Shown piece by piece: positions 22,356-34,830 of a DNA stretch of 64,000 nucleotides. Positions within the stretch are counted from its first letter, which is position 1, and the number at the start of each line of letters is the position of its first letter. The position numbers and the translations under genes were made by a program. Below the pieces are notes generated by a model. It did not search any database, was not told the DNA's origin, and worked only from the letters and a program-made list of their open reading frames with translations. This DNA is from Stomorhina lunata. Its lineage: Eukaryota > Arthropoda > Insecta > Diptera > Rhiniidae. Where the stretch lies: the NCBI GenBank assembly GCA_933228675.1, contig OW121742.1, forward strand, positions 128,875,983 to 128,939,982, written 5' to 3'.

Positions 22356-22950
22356 TTATATGGAATTGCTGTTAATTACATAATTACTAGAAATAATTAC
22401 TAGAAAAATATTCCCCATTTTTTGGTAAAGTTTAGTATTAAAATTGAATGAAATCAACCCTCAATTGATTATATAAAAATATAGAGAATATTGTTATTTC
22501 TGTAATTTTAATAAATTTATTTAAAATTTGTATTGAAATGAGATTTAATGGTTTGCTGGGAAATTGAATTTTCTGATATATTCAGAAACTATAAAATGAG
22601 CAAAAACAAATTGAAGCGTTATTTATCTGCGTATCGATGCCTCAAGGCTACTGTAAGTGCACCACGTTCATTTTGATACAACTATATATCGCCGTTTGGC
22701 GTACAAACATGTTTATGTGTATTTTTATAATATTTTTTATTTGAATATGAAAAAGCAGTTTTAAAAAATACGTTCTAAATAAAATTTGCCTATAAATCTC
22801 AGGTTTCTGAAGCTATTTCAAATATAAGATTTACATTACTTGCATACATAAAGATTTTTTCGTTCATGAAGATTTTTTGAAAACCACATATACCATTTGC
22901 AGGTAAGGTAACTCAATGTATCTTAATGCATAATATAAGTATGTACATTA

Positions 22951-23730
22951 GGGTGTTTCATTTTTTCCAAAGATTTGCTTTTAATTTGTCTTCGCCTCGA
23001 GTCTCGGCAATATAAAAGTTATAAACATATATAGAATTTTAAGAGAATTGAATCACGTGATGATTTAGAGGCTAAAACAGATAAAAAAAAGATTTTCTAC
23101 AAAAAACTTAACCTTAGAAAATGAAAATCGCAAGCTAAGATATAAATAATCATTTTAGTACCTTTAAGTACTACATAGTTTAATTTTGTTCAAACAGAAT
23201 CAAATTTACATACTTTTGTTTATACTAGAATATAGTAATTTTTTCTTAGGCCGGTTTCAAAACTCATTATTAATATTTTGTCTAACAAATATTACAAATT
23301 AACCGCCTAATTCATAAACTAAAAAAAAATAAATAAAATTATCAAAGCTTTATTGTATGAAAAATTTGATTTTTTTGTTTGTCATATCAATATTTTTCAT
23401 TTATGATTTAGGGGGTTAGAATTTGTTCATCAGTGTGTTAAAACAAACGAAAGAACAAAACTCAAAAACCGAGATATTGAACCGATTCGCCGTACCTGGA
23501 ATTTAAAATCATCGAGTTTCGCTAACCATTTTTTTCAAAATCACTTTTTATTGGGAAACTGTTTTATTTTATAATAGATACATCCCTTTAGAATAAAACC
23601 CATCTCTTAAATAAAAAACATCTCTCCTTTAAAATGTTTAATTTGGTTCATAGTCGATATTGAATATAGGCTCTCGATATTTAACCAAGACTCAGGGCGA
23701 AAAACAAACTTTGGTAAAAATGAAACCCCC
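22951..23730. mobile_element. TA-flanked non-autonomous DNA element, 780 bp
   Basis: The ends are inverted repeats. Left is GGGTGTTTCATTTTT; read inward from the right it is GGGGGTTTCATTTTT. Both continue with CCAAAG and a diverged region ending CGAGTCTCGG or TGAGTCTTGG, so the TIR is about 60 bp. TA flanks both ends (22949-22950, 23731-23732). The interior has no coding frame but contains TTCGCCGTACCTGGAATTTA, which recurs in altered form at about 50442. Tc1/mariner-like by its target site; family unknown. Confidence 0.7.
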
Positions 23731-23732
23731 TA

Positions 23733-26700
23733 ATATACATGTATCTCTGTTTGTAAGTATTTCGGTGTATGTACATAATTGTCTGTGTACCTTGATATAC
23801 ATATTGTGCGTTAACCGTATGACGTTTGCATAGTAAAATATACAAAAAATAAACGCCAACATTTTGAAGTAATGGCCACTAGGACGTTGTCGAGCAAGGA
23901 GCCGTTTGTAGAAAATGCAGTGACGCCAACCATCATGTTGTTAGCGTGTTGGCATCTTGAAGTATTTGCCACTGAACAACCAGCCAACAAAACCCTCCAT
24001 AACCGAATGAATTCGCAATACAAATGTTAAAATGTTCAGCGTGTGAAGTCGTCTTGACCAACCAAAAATAACCATGGGCTAAATATTGTTGTATCAACTA
24101 CGGACATTGTAACTATGTAAGTATTGGTGTATGTATGTATCTACATATTTATAACTTGTTATATGAAAATGTTGATTAAAATATAATTGAAAATCGAAAA
24201 TTTTTCTTAAAGTAAAATTTCACATCTTCCTCTTCTATTGCTGGGGTTTCTGCTGTTGCCCAGGCATTTTATCTTCAACAAAAAAATAAAAACATAACAA
24301 AATGAAATTGACATTTTCATTAAAATGTCAAGGCAATGGAAATTGTTTTATAAATAAACTTAAAAAATATTAAATGGAAACTTTGGGAAATTAACTTAAG
24401 CATGTGGTTGAAATTTTAAGTTAAAGTTAAATGTGTTCAACTCATTTAAACCTTAAGAAGCGTTAATAAGTGTTATTTAAACAATTGGTATGCTATAAAT
24501 AAATTAATTTAATTAAAGTTAATAAAGTTATTTGATTATTTCATTTAGCTTCACTTTTTTTTTTAATTGGAAAAGCCATTAAACTAAGAACTTAAATCCC
24601 TTTGTGTACACACACTTAAATAATTTACTAAGTAATCTGATTTAAACACTTATATACAAGTAAATACATATATCTTTTAATACGCTTATGGTTAAGAAGT
24701 ATTTGAATAAAAAATAGAAAAAGTCTAACATCTAAGTGCCGCATAATTATTATGCAAACCATCATACAGTTTGAGTTGAATTAAAGTTATCAATGTGTAA
24801 AAAGCAAAACTCCTTTTTATGACAAGTATAGAGTTCTTTGCATGTATACATCCATACCTTACAGCTCAAAAATTAACGGGCCTCCCTAAAAGAACTTGTC
24901 TTAAATGTAAACAGCATTAAATTTCTTGATTGCATATAGTATTGGGTGACTCTTCCACATTATGTCTTTAATGCATATACATATTTATGTATAAACCAAA
25001 TTTTAAATATTAAGTAGTTATTATCGTTTTGGGGGATAAAGCATCTTGTAACTAAGTCAATAGCCATTTGAATATAACCTTATGAAGACTCAAAGCTAAG
25101 TGATATTTAAGCCAACATTAAAAGTGTACTTCCATAATTTCAGAGATTTCCCTTCAAGTTAAAACTATTGGGTACTAATATGACGCCTACATCCCCACTC
25201 ACACTGAAATAGTTATAAAATAAAACGAGTAAACAATTAGAACAAAGTCTTTATAAATTAAACTAGTCTAAAATAAATTGAATTACCTGCTTTAAACATG
25301 ATTTGATTTTATAATATGAATAAGCGAGCAAACGAACGGCTTGAAACACTTGGATCTTACCAAATGTGTTAGTGTAGACTTTAAAGCGTCAGTCACGTCA
25401 TTTCAACTCATACAACATTCTATAGTTTATACTTGTATGAAGAACATAAAATAAGAAAAAAAAGTACTCCTCAAAGAAATAGAAAAACTTTGCATGTTAA
25501 AAAAATTAACACATTTGAAAAATAAATTCTACTACTTACTTATCACACGGCAGTGAGTTATTCTGATACTTGGATATGTATGAGCGAACCATAAGCGATC
25601 AGGAGTTTGAGCGAGTATTTGTGGAAACCAAAAAAAAAATAAAAATAACATTAAAGAGCAAATGGTTGAAAGCCGACACCAGGGTCACTTTTTAATAATA
25701 TTCACGTTTTTGCGTTAAAAATCGAGCAATGACTACAATTGCTCCGTAAAAGCGGTGTAACTACTAAACGTGCTGCACTTAAAGAAACAAATCAAAGCAG
25801 TAAAAATAAATTTAACTAAAGTCATGAATATTTATGTAGGTTCATACATATACCCTAAGTATTCACTTACAAAGTTGCATAACTACACTCAAAAAATTAT
25901 GATAGTTACTGTTTGATGGCTATTTACATATTTTTTAGTAAAGATATATAAAAAGAATGGAAGTTAGGAAGTTAATTGTTACTTGTTTTGACAAATTTAC
26001 ATTTATTTATACCTATGTGAAGTAGAAATATGGGAATTAATAATGGAATATAACTTTTGTCAAATTTCCACCCCTAAAAGGTCATCAGATATCCGCTCTT
26101 TTCGCAAAGCGGATATCGGCACACGTCTATAAGGTGATCCAAAAAAGAGCCATACTCATTTTGGTTTTAATCCTTCGACTCCTCGGGGTACCTGCCTTGG
26201 ACTAACACTTAAATGCAATTTAACTAAAAAGTTACGCCTAAACGACTGCAACACTTTTTGCTTAAATTACGCTTAACAATTTAAGTGACTTTTTTAAAAA
26301 AATGTTGAATTTTGTTTTACGATCGGGTAATTTCAGTGAATTTTTTTTCGCCTTTTCTAAAGAAAAGACTTTCACCTTTCACGTGATTATGGTAAGAGCA
26401 CCGAGCCTAACCGAGCTAACTTTGTTTTTGTCCAAAGAAAAACGAAAACACTGAATTTTATATAGCTTTTTTTGATTTTATAATATCTTCCAAACTATAC
26501 ACGTGATTAAATTATTTTCTTCTGGAGAATAATCGAAGCTTCTCTATTTAATTTAAATTGACGTCAAGATTAAAGCTGTGGAACTATATTCGATGCATGT
26601 GCTTCTGAGTTTGAAGTAAAGTTCCACCACTCTTAGTTTTAGAAAATTAAGTATTTACATTTCAATACCTTTTTTATAACACATAATATAACTATTTCTT

Positions 26701-27049
26701 CAAAAAGATTATTGATCCTAAATATCTCGAATCTTCTCTTTAGAACTGCATCATTAGGTTTTTCAAAAGTGGTGGAGAAAAATTACTTTTTTGCAACAGA
26801 AATACAATAGTGCGACGTCTTGCTTAAATAAAAGTCAATTAGTCAATTCTAAAGACAAAAATTCAGATATCATAGTTAGGGTAGGGCAGAGAATTTATAT
26901 GTAGTAACGCCGTTTTTTGCACTTGCATTTAACGTTTTCACAAACGTTTGACGCAAAAATTTACTTTTAATAATATAATTATTTTTCAAAGAAACAAAAC
27001 AAGACATTCTTTTAAGTAATGCCAGTAGACTTAGAATCACTTCCTGAGT
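23733..27049. other. AT-rich DNA without recognised gene
   Basis: Nothing gene-like was seen. There is a perfect 10-bp stem (GATATCCGCT/AGCGGATATC, 10-nt loop) at 26088-26117. A weak inverted pair (TTCAGTG...CACTGAA) at 26331-26456 could be an old MITE. Confidence 0.45.
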
Positions 27050-27421
27050 CGATTTAATGATCTCATCCCGTTTGTCCGTCCATCTGGCTGGTCGGCTGGC
27101 TAGACTCCCATGTAAACCTTGTAATCAAAGTCCAGTTCACAATTCTAAAGATTATTTGATGAAATTTGTCACAGATAATTTTTTTAATAGTGGGACCATG
27201 GTTGTTTAAATTGTTTAAAATCGGTCCATTATTTATGGTACTCCACATAGGTTTTACTTCAAGGAATTGATATTGTGGCCACAAATGTCAATATTTTTTT
27301 ATAAAATTTAAATCAGATACTGCTTATATAAACCAAAATCACTTTAGCAAATTTCGTTGAAATCGGTCCACATTTCACCATAGCTCTGGACTGACCGACT
27401 ATAGCACTTTCTTACTTGTTT
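27050..27421 (-). repeat. AACAAGTAAGAAAG-type dispersed repeat, minus strand
   Basis: Read on the minus strand it begins AAACAAGTAAGAAAGTGCTA, then TAGTCGGTCAGTCC, then GTGGACCGATTTCAACGAAA. It ends near a stretch rich in CCAGCCGACCAGCC. The head resembles 17395 and the body resembles the element at 62639. These non-coding repeats are common in fly genomes. The copy is probably truncated, since the GGGTATAAT tail is missing. Confidence 0.6.
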
Positions 27422-27424
27422 CGA

Positions 27425-29130
27425 AATGTTTATGATCCATGCTTTCATTACTTAAGATCATGTTGAAACTTCTCCTTTTTACTTAAAAAGGATCCAATAA
27501 TTTGTGCAGGAAATAAATATTTTAAATATATCCGACATAAACTTATATTTCTTTCCGTGTATTCCTTTAGCTTGTCAGTGTTGTTATTAGTTAGAATTTG
27601 TGATATTGTTGAAATACTCATCATTTATGCGCTGTAAAGAAAAAAAAAACACAGCTAAATAAAGTAAAATATAAAAATATATTAAAAAAGAAACGACGAG
27701 TTAATCGCGGTAAATTACTTGGCAAGTACGTGATTGTATATCATCACATGCTTTGTATTTGATTATCAACTCAACTCAATTCAATTCAACAGTCAACCAA
27801 ATCATCTAGTAGGTACGAGTATTTTGTTTTGCTGATCTCTTTTAAATAAGTAGAATTGTCTGTCTGTCGGTAAGTTTTTTGTTCAATATCATGACCAGGA
27901 GTATGTACTCCACGTTTCCAAGGTACTCCATCAGTATTTCAGTTTATTATGCATAAATATTTTCAACATTATTAAGTTCGAATGTTGGGAGTTGTTGAAG
28001 AGTTTTTTCAACTGTTTTTTTTTTTGGTTTTGATTTTGTTTTAAATTTTAAGAATTTCTTCAATGTCATTGAGTTGAAATTGTAAAAAGGAAGTCGATGG
28101 AATTTGCATTGTTATGTATAAAGGAATATTTTGCTCTTGGTCAGATTACTTTTGTTATTTGTTTAAGTTTTTTCCCCGATTTCCAACAATTCATTCAACA
28201 TTTTAATGAAATTTTTTTTTTAATTTTATTAAAAATTAAATTGTGAAAAAATGGAAATTGAAAATAAAATATATATGTAGTAGCATGGCGAGGTTAAATG
28301 TGTTGTTAGAACATTTACAAATATTTCGTGAGTGTAACCAAAATGCATTCAATATATTTGTATTTAAGATAAGCATGTACCAGAGAAATCTTTTATTGTT
28401 TTTTTTTTTTCTTTCAAAATTGCAATATACAATTTCAATGTAGATTTTTATTTATAAACGACAAAACAGAACAAAGTAGATAACTATTAAGTTTATCATA
28501 AAAAATCAGAAAAGAAATCAACCATTAAAAATTTGAAGGTAAAAACTTAAATTTGATTAAACTTCTGGTAAAATTTAAATGTAAAAATCTCATTACTTTG
28601 AATAGAGAAATCTGGTTGGTTATTGCTAGAATTTGATTAAATTCCTAGTAAGTAGCGACAATGTAGTTAACTCCTAAGAGATTCGTTGCTACATGATCCC
28701 AATGGAATTGTGCGTAACAATTAAGTCGTGCTTTTAGTCTGTTTTTTTTCTCAAGGATCATATGAATTGCATACATTAACTTGACCGAAAGTAAATGTTA
28801 TCGTTTTTTTTTTTTAATAAACTTTTGTTGTTTTTGTTTCAGTTGATTACACATCACGATCGGTTTAAAGTTAACTTTTTTGCTTTATTGTTAATATATA
28901 TTGTTTCTTTTTTTTGGAATTAAGAATACTCATTTTTTTGTTGGTTAGTATTTTGGAAGGGGTAGAAAAAGAATATATAAAGCAAAAAAATTCTTTAGCA
29001 TTTTGCTTTGACAAGTGGGAGCCTTTAAAGTGGTTAATCACGATTCCAAGTTTAAGGCATATTTGGGCAACATTTGGCGAAAAACGGTTTCATTGTTTTC
29101 GGAGGCCAATAAAAACAATCATCATCCTCA
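27425..29130. other. AT-rich DNA without recognised gene
   Basis: Poly-A/T runs and a short TGTCTGTCTGTC tract near 27859 are the only features seen. Confidence 0.45.
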
Positions 29131-29400
29131 TCAGCAATAGCTGCAATAATAACAATAACATAAGCAACATCCAACAACTGTAAAAAGCAGATAGAAAGGC
29201 GGACGGACGGACGGACGGACGGCAGCGACGACGGCGGCTGTTGTGGTCGAACTGTTCAAGTCCGCTGAATGAACTCTTTTGTTGCTATTGTTGCTGCTGC
29301 TGATTTCGTTATAGAACTCTGTTAAAATTGTTTGTTTTTGGCTGTTGTGATTATTGTTGCTGTTGTTGTTGCTATCGTACATGGTTGACTTCAAAAAGTT
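29131..29400. repeat. Trinucleotide-rich tract with (GGAC)5
   Basis: (GGAC)5 occupies 29201-29222. To its right are interrupted TTG/TGC repeats (29278-29305, 29340-29373). On the minus strand this gives an Asn/Ser-rich open frame, MYDSNNNSNNNHNSQK and onward, from an ATG at 29382 with CAACC upstream. Such tracts are frequent in non-coding fly DNA, so I list it as simple sequence rather than as a gene. Confidence 0.6.
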
Positions 29401-30856
29401 GTTGGATGTTGAATAAAATTATTGCAAACACGTCGCGTTGATTTATTGTTAAATCGCGCATGAGTAATGGTGCAAAACTTAAGTATGTTTGCCTCTCGTT
29501 GTTGCCGTTTCTGTTGCTGCTAGAAAGGAGCTCAAGCTAAACAACGTCACTGTTTGTATGACTAACTTGCAACAACTTCTAGCAAATAACATTTAAGCTG
29601 AGAACTCTAGCAATTGTTCTTTTCAACACAACACAAAATGTTTCTTTATTCTTTTTTTTTTTTTTTTTTTGATTTAACTTACATCCATATCAAAAGAGCC
29701 ATAATAAATATTTGTTCAGTTTCGTTTAGCTTTGGATTTTCCTCCTAAAGTATAAGAGTATACTCGTATAAAGACTTTTCTGGCAAATTTTTTGGTTTTG
29801 GTTCGTAGTCTTTTTTTTTTGTTTTCATCCGTCTTTGTGTGTTTTTTGTCGAAATGTTATTTATGCGGGCAATTTTCGAAATGGATTTATTGATTAAGAC
29901 AATCCCCAGCAATAACTACAACAACAATCACATCTAAGTTTGTAATGTAATGTATCTTACAGTACATACGAACGAACATTAACAAGAGCCCTTATACATA
30001 AATAAAACTTCAAAAACGATACGAAACAAATTATTTTAAAATTGTCATAAACTTTAATTCGAAGACATTTATCATTCTCCAATAAAATGTTGTAGACAAA
30101 ATAAACACTTCCTCTTGCTAGTCGAAGCTAAATTAAATAAGCAAAAATAAATTGAACTGTATCGAATTCAATGTACTCTATACATATGTTGAAAATTAAT
30201 CGAATGATTTCAGATTTGATTGGAAAAAAGAAAATCGTGTTAAAATTATAGGTCATTTCATCATTATTTGTATTGGAGAAGAGTTTTTGTTTTTGGATTT
30301 AGATAACAAGTTGCCATAGAGTTGCCTATTTTGACGTCTGGGGAACAAATATTAATGTACTTCCAATTGTATTTTTAATTGTTTTGTATTAGTGTAATTA
30401 ATGTAACCCTAGCAAGTGACAACATGTCTGTTGTTTTAAATTAACCATTAATTATGTTCTAATTATTCATTGCCACAATTAACAGAATACAAGCAGAGAA
30501 ACAGGCGCTCACTGATAGTAAGTACAACCACGAACGAATCCTTTTCCTTTTGTACTTTGGCAAACATTTACATAAAATAAAGTTATAAACACACTTGCAT
30601 ACATATTTACACTTATAAACATACTAATGCTTATATAAATTTAGCAATGTGACGTAATAATAGTAAATGTATCAGTGAAAAAGGTGTGTAATTAGGAATA
30701 TTTTTATCTTTTTGAAAAATGCTAATGAAACAATCAACTTTAATTCCAAGAGACTCCCTAATAAATATATACACAGACAGAGACAGATAACTGTCTTAAA
30801 TCAAAAAACACACCTTGTTAGAACAATTAATAGAAAATTGAAAGAAGTATTTACAT
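29401..30856. other. Unassigned AT-rich DNA
   Basis: No gene or clear repeat was recognised. A long poly-T run (20+) lies near 29650. Confidence 0.45.
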
Positions 30857-30858
30857 TA

Positions 30859-32110
30859 GAGTGGGTCGATTTGTATGGGAGCCAAAAAACGATACAGGCG
30901 TATAGCAAAATCCAAATCTGCACCTGATTCTAATAAAGTTTCCCTAAGAAACTAGGTGTCTAAAATGAAAACCTAGATAGCGCTGCGAGGTCTGAAAATA
31001 CTCACTTCCTACATATTGAATACAGTTTTGGAAAAAAATTGGAAATATAATTCGATATCTTAAAAACTAATGAAGGTATCTTAATAAAACTTCAGGTGGA
31101 TAAAGCTGGTGAGTTTTCGCAAAATATGAGCTACAGTAAGGCTTAGTAGAATGCTACTGGGCTCCCAAAAGTGAAACTAAAGTTTAATATCTCGAAGAAA
31201 TTTCGTTCTTAAAATTCAGTCCTATTTATGCTCTGAACATATATTTAATTATACATTTGGAAAGAGCATTAAAATATCTATTAAAAGTAATTTAAATTTT
31301 GGGATTATCTCTTTTATGTTTCAAGATATTTAGTGTTGAACATATGTTTCTCATAGCTTAGGCACAATTGCGTGTTTGACAAATTGTTTGGTTTGAAACT
31401 GATAACTTCAAACTTGATACTTATAAGGCATTTACATTACCTCGAAATCTAGTATTTACGAGATTTTGTTCAAAATCTAGTTGATTTTGACAAGATTTCC
31501 CATACAAAAATAAATCTAGTTATGAAGTAGATTTCGGCAAAATCTACTTAAAATATAGTAGTACTTAATGATGCAGCCATGCAAAATTAATAAAATAAAT
31601 TAAATTTTGAATTAAATTCGAAATAAATTAGAATAAAAAATGTAAAAAATAAATGTGGAAGGAAAATAAATTAAGTTTGAAAAATGTTGGTTTGGTTTTA
31701 TATCAGTAAACAAATTCTGTTACGGAAATAAAATCTAGCAAATATAAAAAAATTTAGTGTAAACGGTCTAGATTTTGATTGAGATTTGAAATCAAATTTA
31801 CTAGATTTTAGAGTAGTGTAAATTCCCTATTAGATCGTGTTTCAATTCGAAACAGTAATATAAGAAGAAATTGGCTTTCAGAATATTGTCAAACGACACC
31901 TTCATTAGTTTTCAAGATATCGAATTATATCCAAAACTATTTTTTTCCCAAAAATTCTATTCAATGTGAAGGAAGTGAATATTTTCAATCCTCATGGCGC
32001 TAGCTAGTTTTTGATTTTAGACATCTGGTTTCTTAGGGAAATTTTCTTAGAATTAGGCGTAGATTTCGATTTTATTATACGCCCATTCACGGAAAAAAAT
32101 CGACCCACCC
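30859..32110. mobile_element. Long-TIR DNA element, 1.25 kb, TA flanks
   Basis: The ends are GAGTGGGTCGATTT at the left and, read inward from the right, GGGTGGGTCGATTT, with TA at 30857-30858 and 32111-32112. Homology between the arms continues inward for about 220 bp. Shared blocks include TTTCCCTAAGAAAC, GTCTAAAAT, CACTTCCT and ATATAATTCGATATCTT. No transposase frame remains. It is probably a non-autonomous Tc1/mariner-like element. A second TIR element lies inside it. Confidence 0.8.
31426..31827. mobile_element. Nested TIR element, 402 bp
   Basis: The ends are AGGCATTTACATTACCTCG at the left and, read inward from the right, GGGAATTTACACTACTCTA, each followed by AAATCTAGTA. TA flanks both ends. 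Many copies of CTAGATTT or its complement lie within it. It sits in the interior of the 30859-32110 element and so inserted later, or forms its loop. Non-coding. Confidence 0.6.
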
Positions 32111-32112
32111 TA

Positions 32113-34183
32113 ATTTACATACATATAACCCAACAAACACGGAGCCAGACTTACAAAGCAAATACCTATTCTTTTATTTTGTGATATATAGAAGGAAGTA
32201 AATTTTACAAGTTTCTTCCCTTTTCTTATGCGAGCAAATTTGATGATGAAGCATTTGGCTAAAAAGTTTATTTGCATGTTCAATTTTTTTTAAGGTACTT
32301 TTTATTTGCTTCTTTTAGTACTCCCACCTCTTGAATTTTGTTTGCATGCAAACTGCATTCATAATGAGAGTCTTACGCTTTTTAGGCGGTTATTTTAACA
32401 ATTTTTTTTTTTCGTTTTGGCTGCTTTTGTGCAAAAGAAAACTCAATCCTCGAACAATCAGCCTACGCAACGAATCAGCAGAAGCTTTTAAAGTAATCGG
32501 GTATTTTAGATTTTTTGCTCCTCTTTAAAGGTTGTCATCTTAAATTGGGAGTTTTGCAAATATTTTTTTTTTAATTCGTTTTTAAGTCACATTAACCATA
32601 ATGTGTTTTTGTCATGGTGGGGGTTAATCAACCGTTTATTTAAATAAATTCATAAAAATAAAAATAAGATAAACAAAATTGTTGAATTGTTTAAGCCGAT
32701 TGAGTTATGTAAATGTGGAATTAAAAAGCAAAATAAATAATTTTATAATAGTCACTTTAAAAATTTATTTTATATTTAGGTACCTACTAAAATTTATTAG
32801 CAATTTTAACAAAATTATTTAATCTATTTAACTTAAAGGCATTCTTTTAAATTTCTTAAAAAGTAACAGTCAAGGCTTTTCTTGATTTATTTCCAGGAAA
32901 TTTTAGTTTCTTTATTTGATTCTTTAACAAAATATAAAATTTACTCTAGTCATACGATCACGTCTAAATATAAATTGGTAAAATCTCTCATGTGATTAAA
33001 TTTTTAACATATTTACACAAATACCCTTTACCCTATAGAGAAAATTAACAATAAATTGCTATTATGATGTGATATGAGTGGCACAATGTTATTTTTGCTA
33101 TTTTCTTATTAGCGTTGTTGTTGTTGTTGTTGCTGCTGTATGTGTAGCTGCTTTATATTGTTGCCAAACAACACGACTGGCAGCCAGTAACAGCAACAAG
33201 ATGCAATCAAATCTAAAATAACAACAATAAGAAAAAATAAAAAGAATTACACGTTCAATGTTTTGAACGAGCGAACGAACATATAGAATATTCTGCCACA
33301 TTCACGTACAACCCGACTAAGCATCAATAATAAATGAAATAATAATGACGACGATGATGATCATAACGATGGCGATGATTACGTCAACAACAACCCGGAA
33401 TGATGATGGTGACGACAATGAAATGTGCACTCGAATGTATTGCACTCAAACAAAATTAAACTTGCGCAAAAATGATAAAACAGAGCACGCAACAAACAAA
33501 AAGTCAATGTCGCCGCGCATTGATCAAAGTTTTCCTTCTAAAACAAGACGAAAAAACAAAAGGAGTGGTGGCTGATTTGCAACATCGAGAGGAAGACTGC
33601 AGCAAATGAATGTGATGAGAGATGTGTAGATCGTTAAAAAGTAGTTTTTTTCTTTCTATGTCTTATGATGATTATATTGTAAGTGATGCCGTTGATATGG
33701 ATTGCCATGCACTCTACATTCGAGTAAAAAATTGTCGTATAAACATGATTGTAGTTACAATAAAATAATCAAATTGGTTGTAATTTAAAAATCTCAATAT
33801 ACTGTTACATTTGTCCTTTAAAAACGTGGAAGGATGTTTTTTTTGCAAACAACCGAAAACAAAATTAAAGCACTTTATGTAGTTTTACAAAGTATTACTT
33901 TAGAGTCAATCACTTAAAACACACTTTCACAAACTTCACAAAAATGCTTTACAAATATTCTTAGTTTCAATGTTCTCTTATACGCGTCTTAATTAAAAAC
34001 TGTTCCCACAATATTCGTCCATCGGCCTTATATAGTATGGAAGAGAGTTTATAGCATTTTCCGCAGACATAAACAAAGAGCTGCTGTCCTTGATCACACT
34101 AACAATGTGGCTTACGAAAGTTTATGCATGTTCCAATACATTCTCACATGATCAAGATGATTATCTGAAGTTAACAGTAACAT
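32113..34183. other. AT-rich DNA with microsatellite tracts, no recognised gene
   Basis: TTG repeats occur at about 33112-33140 and GATGAT/GACGAC-type tracts at about 33345-33420. A 67-codon and a 76-codon frame over these tracts are low-complexity and not supported. Confidence 0.45.
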
Positions 34184-34204
34184 AGAGAGAGAGAGAGAGA
34201 GAGA
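34184..34204. repeat. (AG)n microsatellite
   Basis: About ten uninterrupted AG dinucleotides. Confidence 0.9.
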
Positions 34205-34509
34205 ATTTAAATAAAAGAGAAAAATTTTGCTATACTCTTTACAGCAAATAAGAGAAACATGTTGCTCTGCTTATAGATATAATCAGAACAACAACTGCAC
34301 TAACAGAAACATTCTAGAAACTAGGGGAAGAATTATAAGTAGTCAACTTTGCACAACGGGGCGGATAACTTAAAAATTCGTGACAATACCATAATTACCC
34401 AAATAGCTACAAATTCGATTATGCACTGGTATAAACAAGTGAAACGTGTTTATAATTAAGTTGTGTAATTGCAGAAATCTGTGTAATTATAATTAGAAAA
34501 GTAATTATT

Positions 34510-34830
34510 AACTCCCCAGCCTGGTACTAAGTACTGATACACACTACATACATACATACGTAATTCCCACGACATTCCAATTGGAACAAGTACTACTTCT
34601 CTCAGACAATGAGCTGCCTCCGATTCTATTTTTTGCCTCATTGAAAGGAAGTTACGTTTTAACTCCGGCTCCGAATGGCAAATCCATTAGTTAGAGAAAT
34701 TTTACAAGCCTAGTACTCAATAACCAGTGGCTAGCTGAGTTTTGAGGTGAATCGCTTTATTTAAAAATTTATTTATTCAAGTGGATCTGGCTGGGATTCG
34801 AACCTGCTATACACGGCAGTTCACACACTT
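34510..34830. repeat. Dispersed repeat sharing blocks with 4.4-4.6 kb
   Basis: Block A (34561-34665) is the reverse complement of 4442-4547. Block B (34685-34741, ending AACCAGTGGCTAGCTGAGTT) is in the same direction as at 4572-4630. To the left is GGTACTAAGTACTG and a short CATACATACATACG run. To the right (34793-34807) GGGATTCGAACCTGC reads as a B-box-like GGTTCGAATCCC on the minus strand. It could be a SINE or a TIR element with rearranged arms. The 61-codon minus-strand frame over block A is not supported as coding. Confidence 0.6.

Noticed and set aside
26328..26458. Possible MITE with TTCAGTG/CACTGAA ends
   Set aside because: Only about 10 bases pair clearly, and no target duplication is visible.
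29131..29382. Asn/Ser-rich minus-strand frame with a good ATG context
   Set aside because: It is built of TTG/TGC microsatellite and GGAC repeats and ends in an implausible Cys/Tyr-rich tail. No splice donor stands out.
34790..34830. Minus-strand tRNA gene suggested by GGTTCGAATCCC
   Set aside because: The T stem does not pair, and no D arm or anticodon arm lies at the right distance on that strand.
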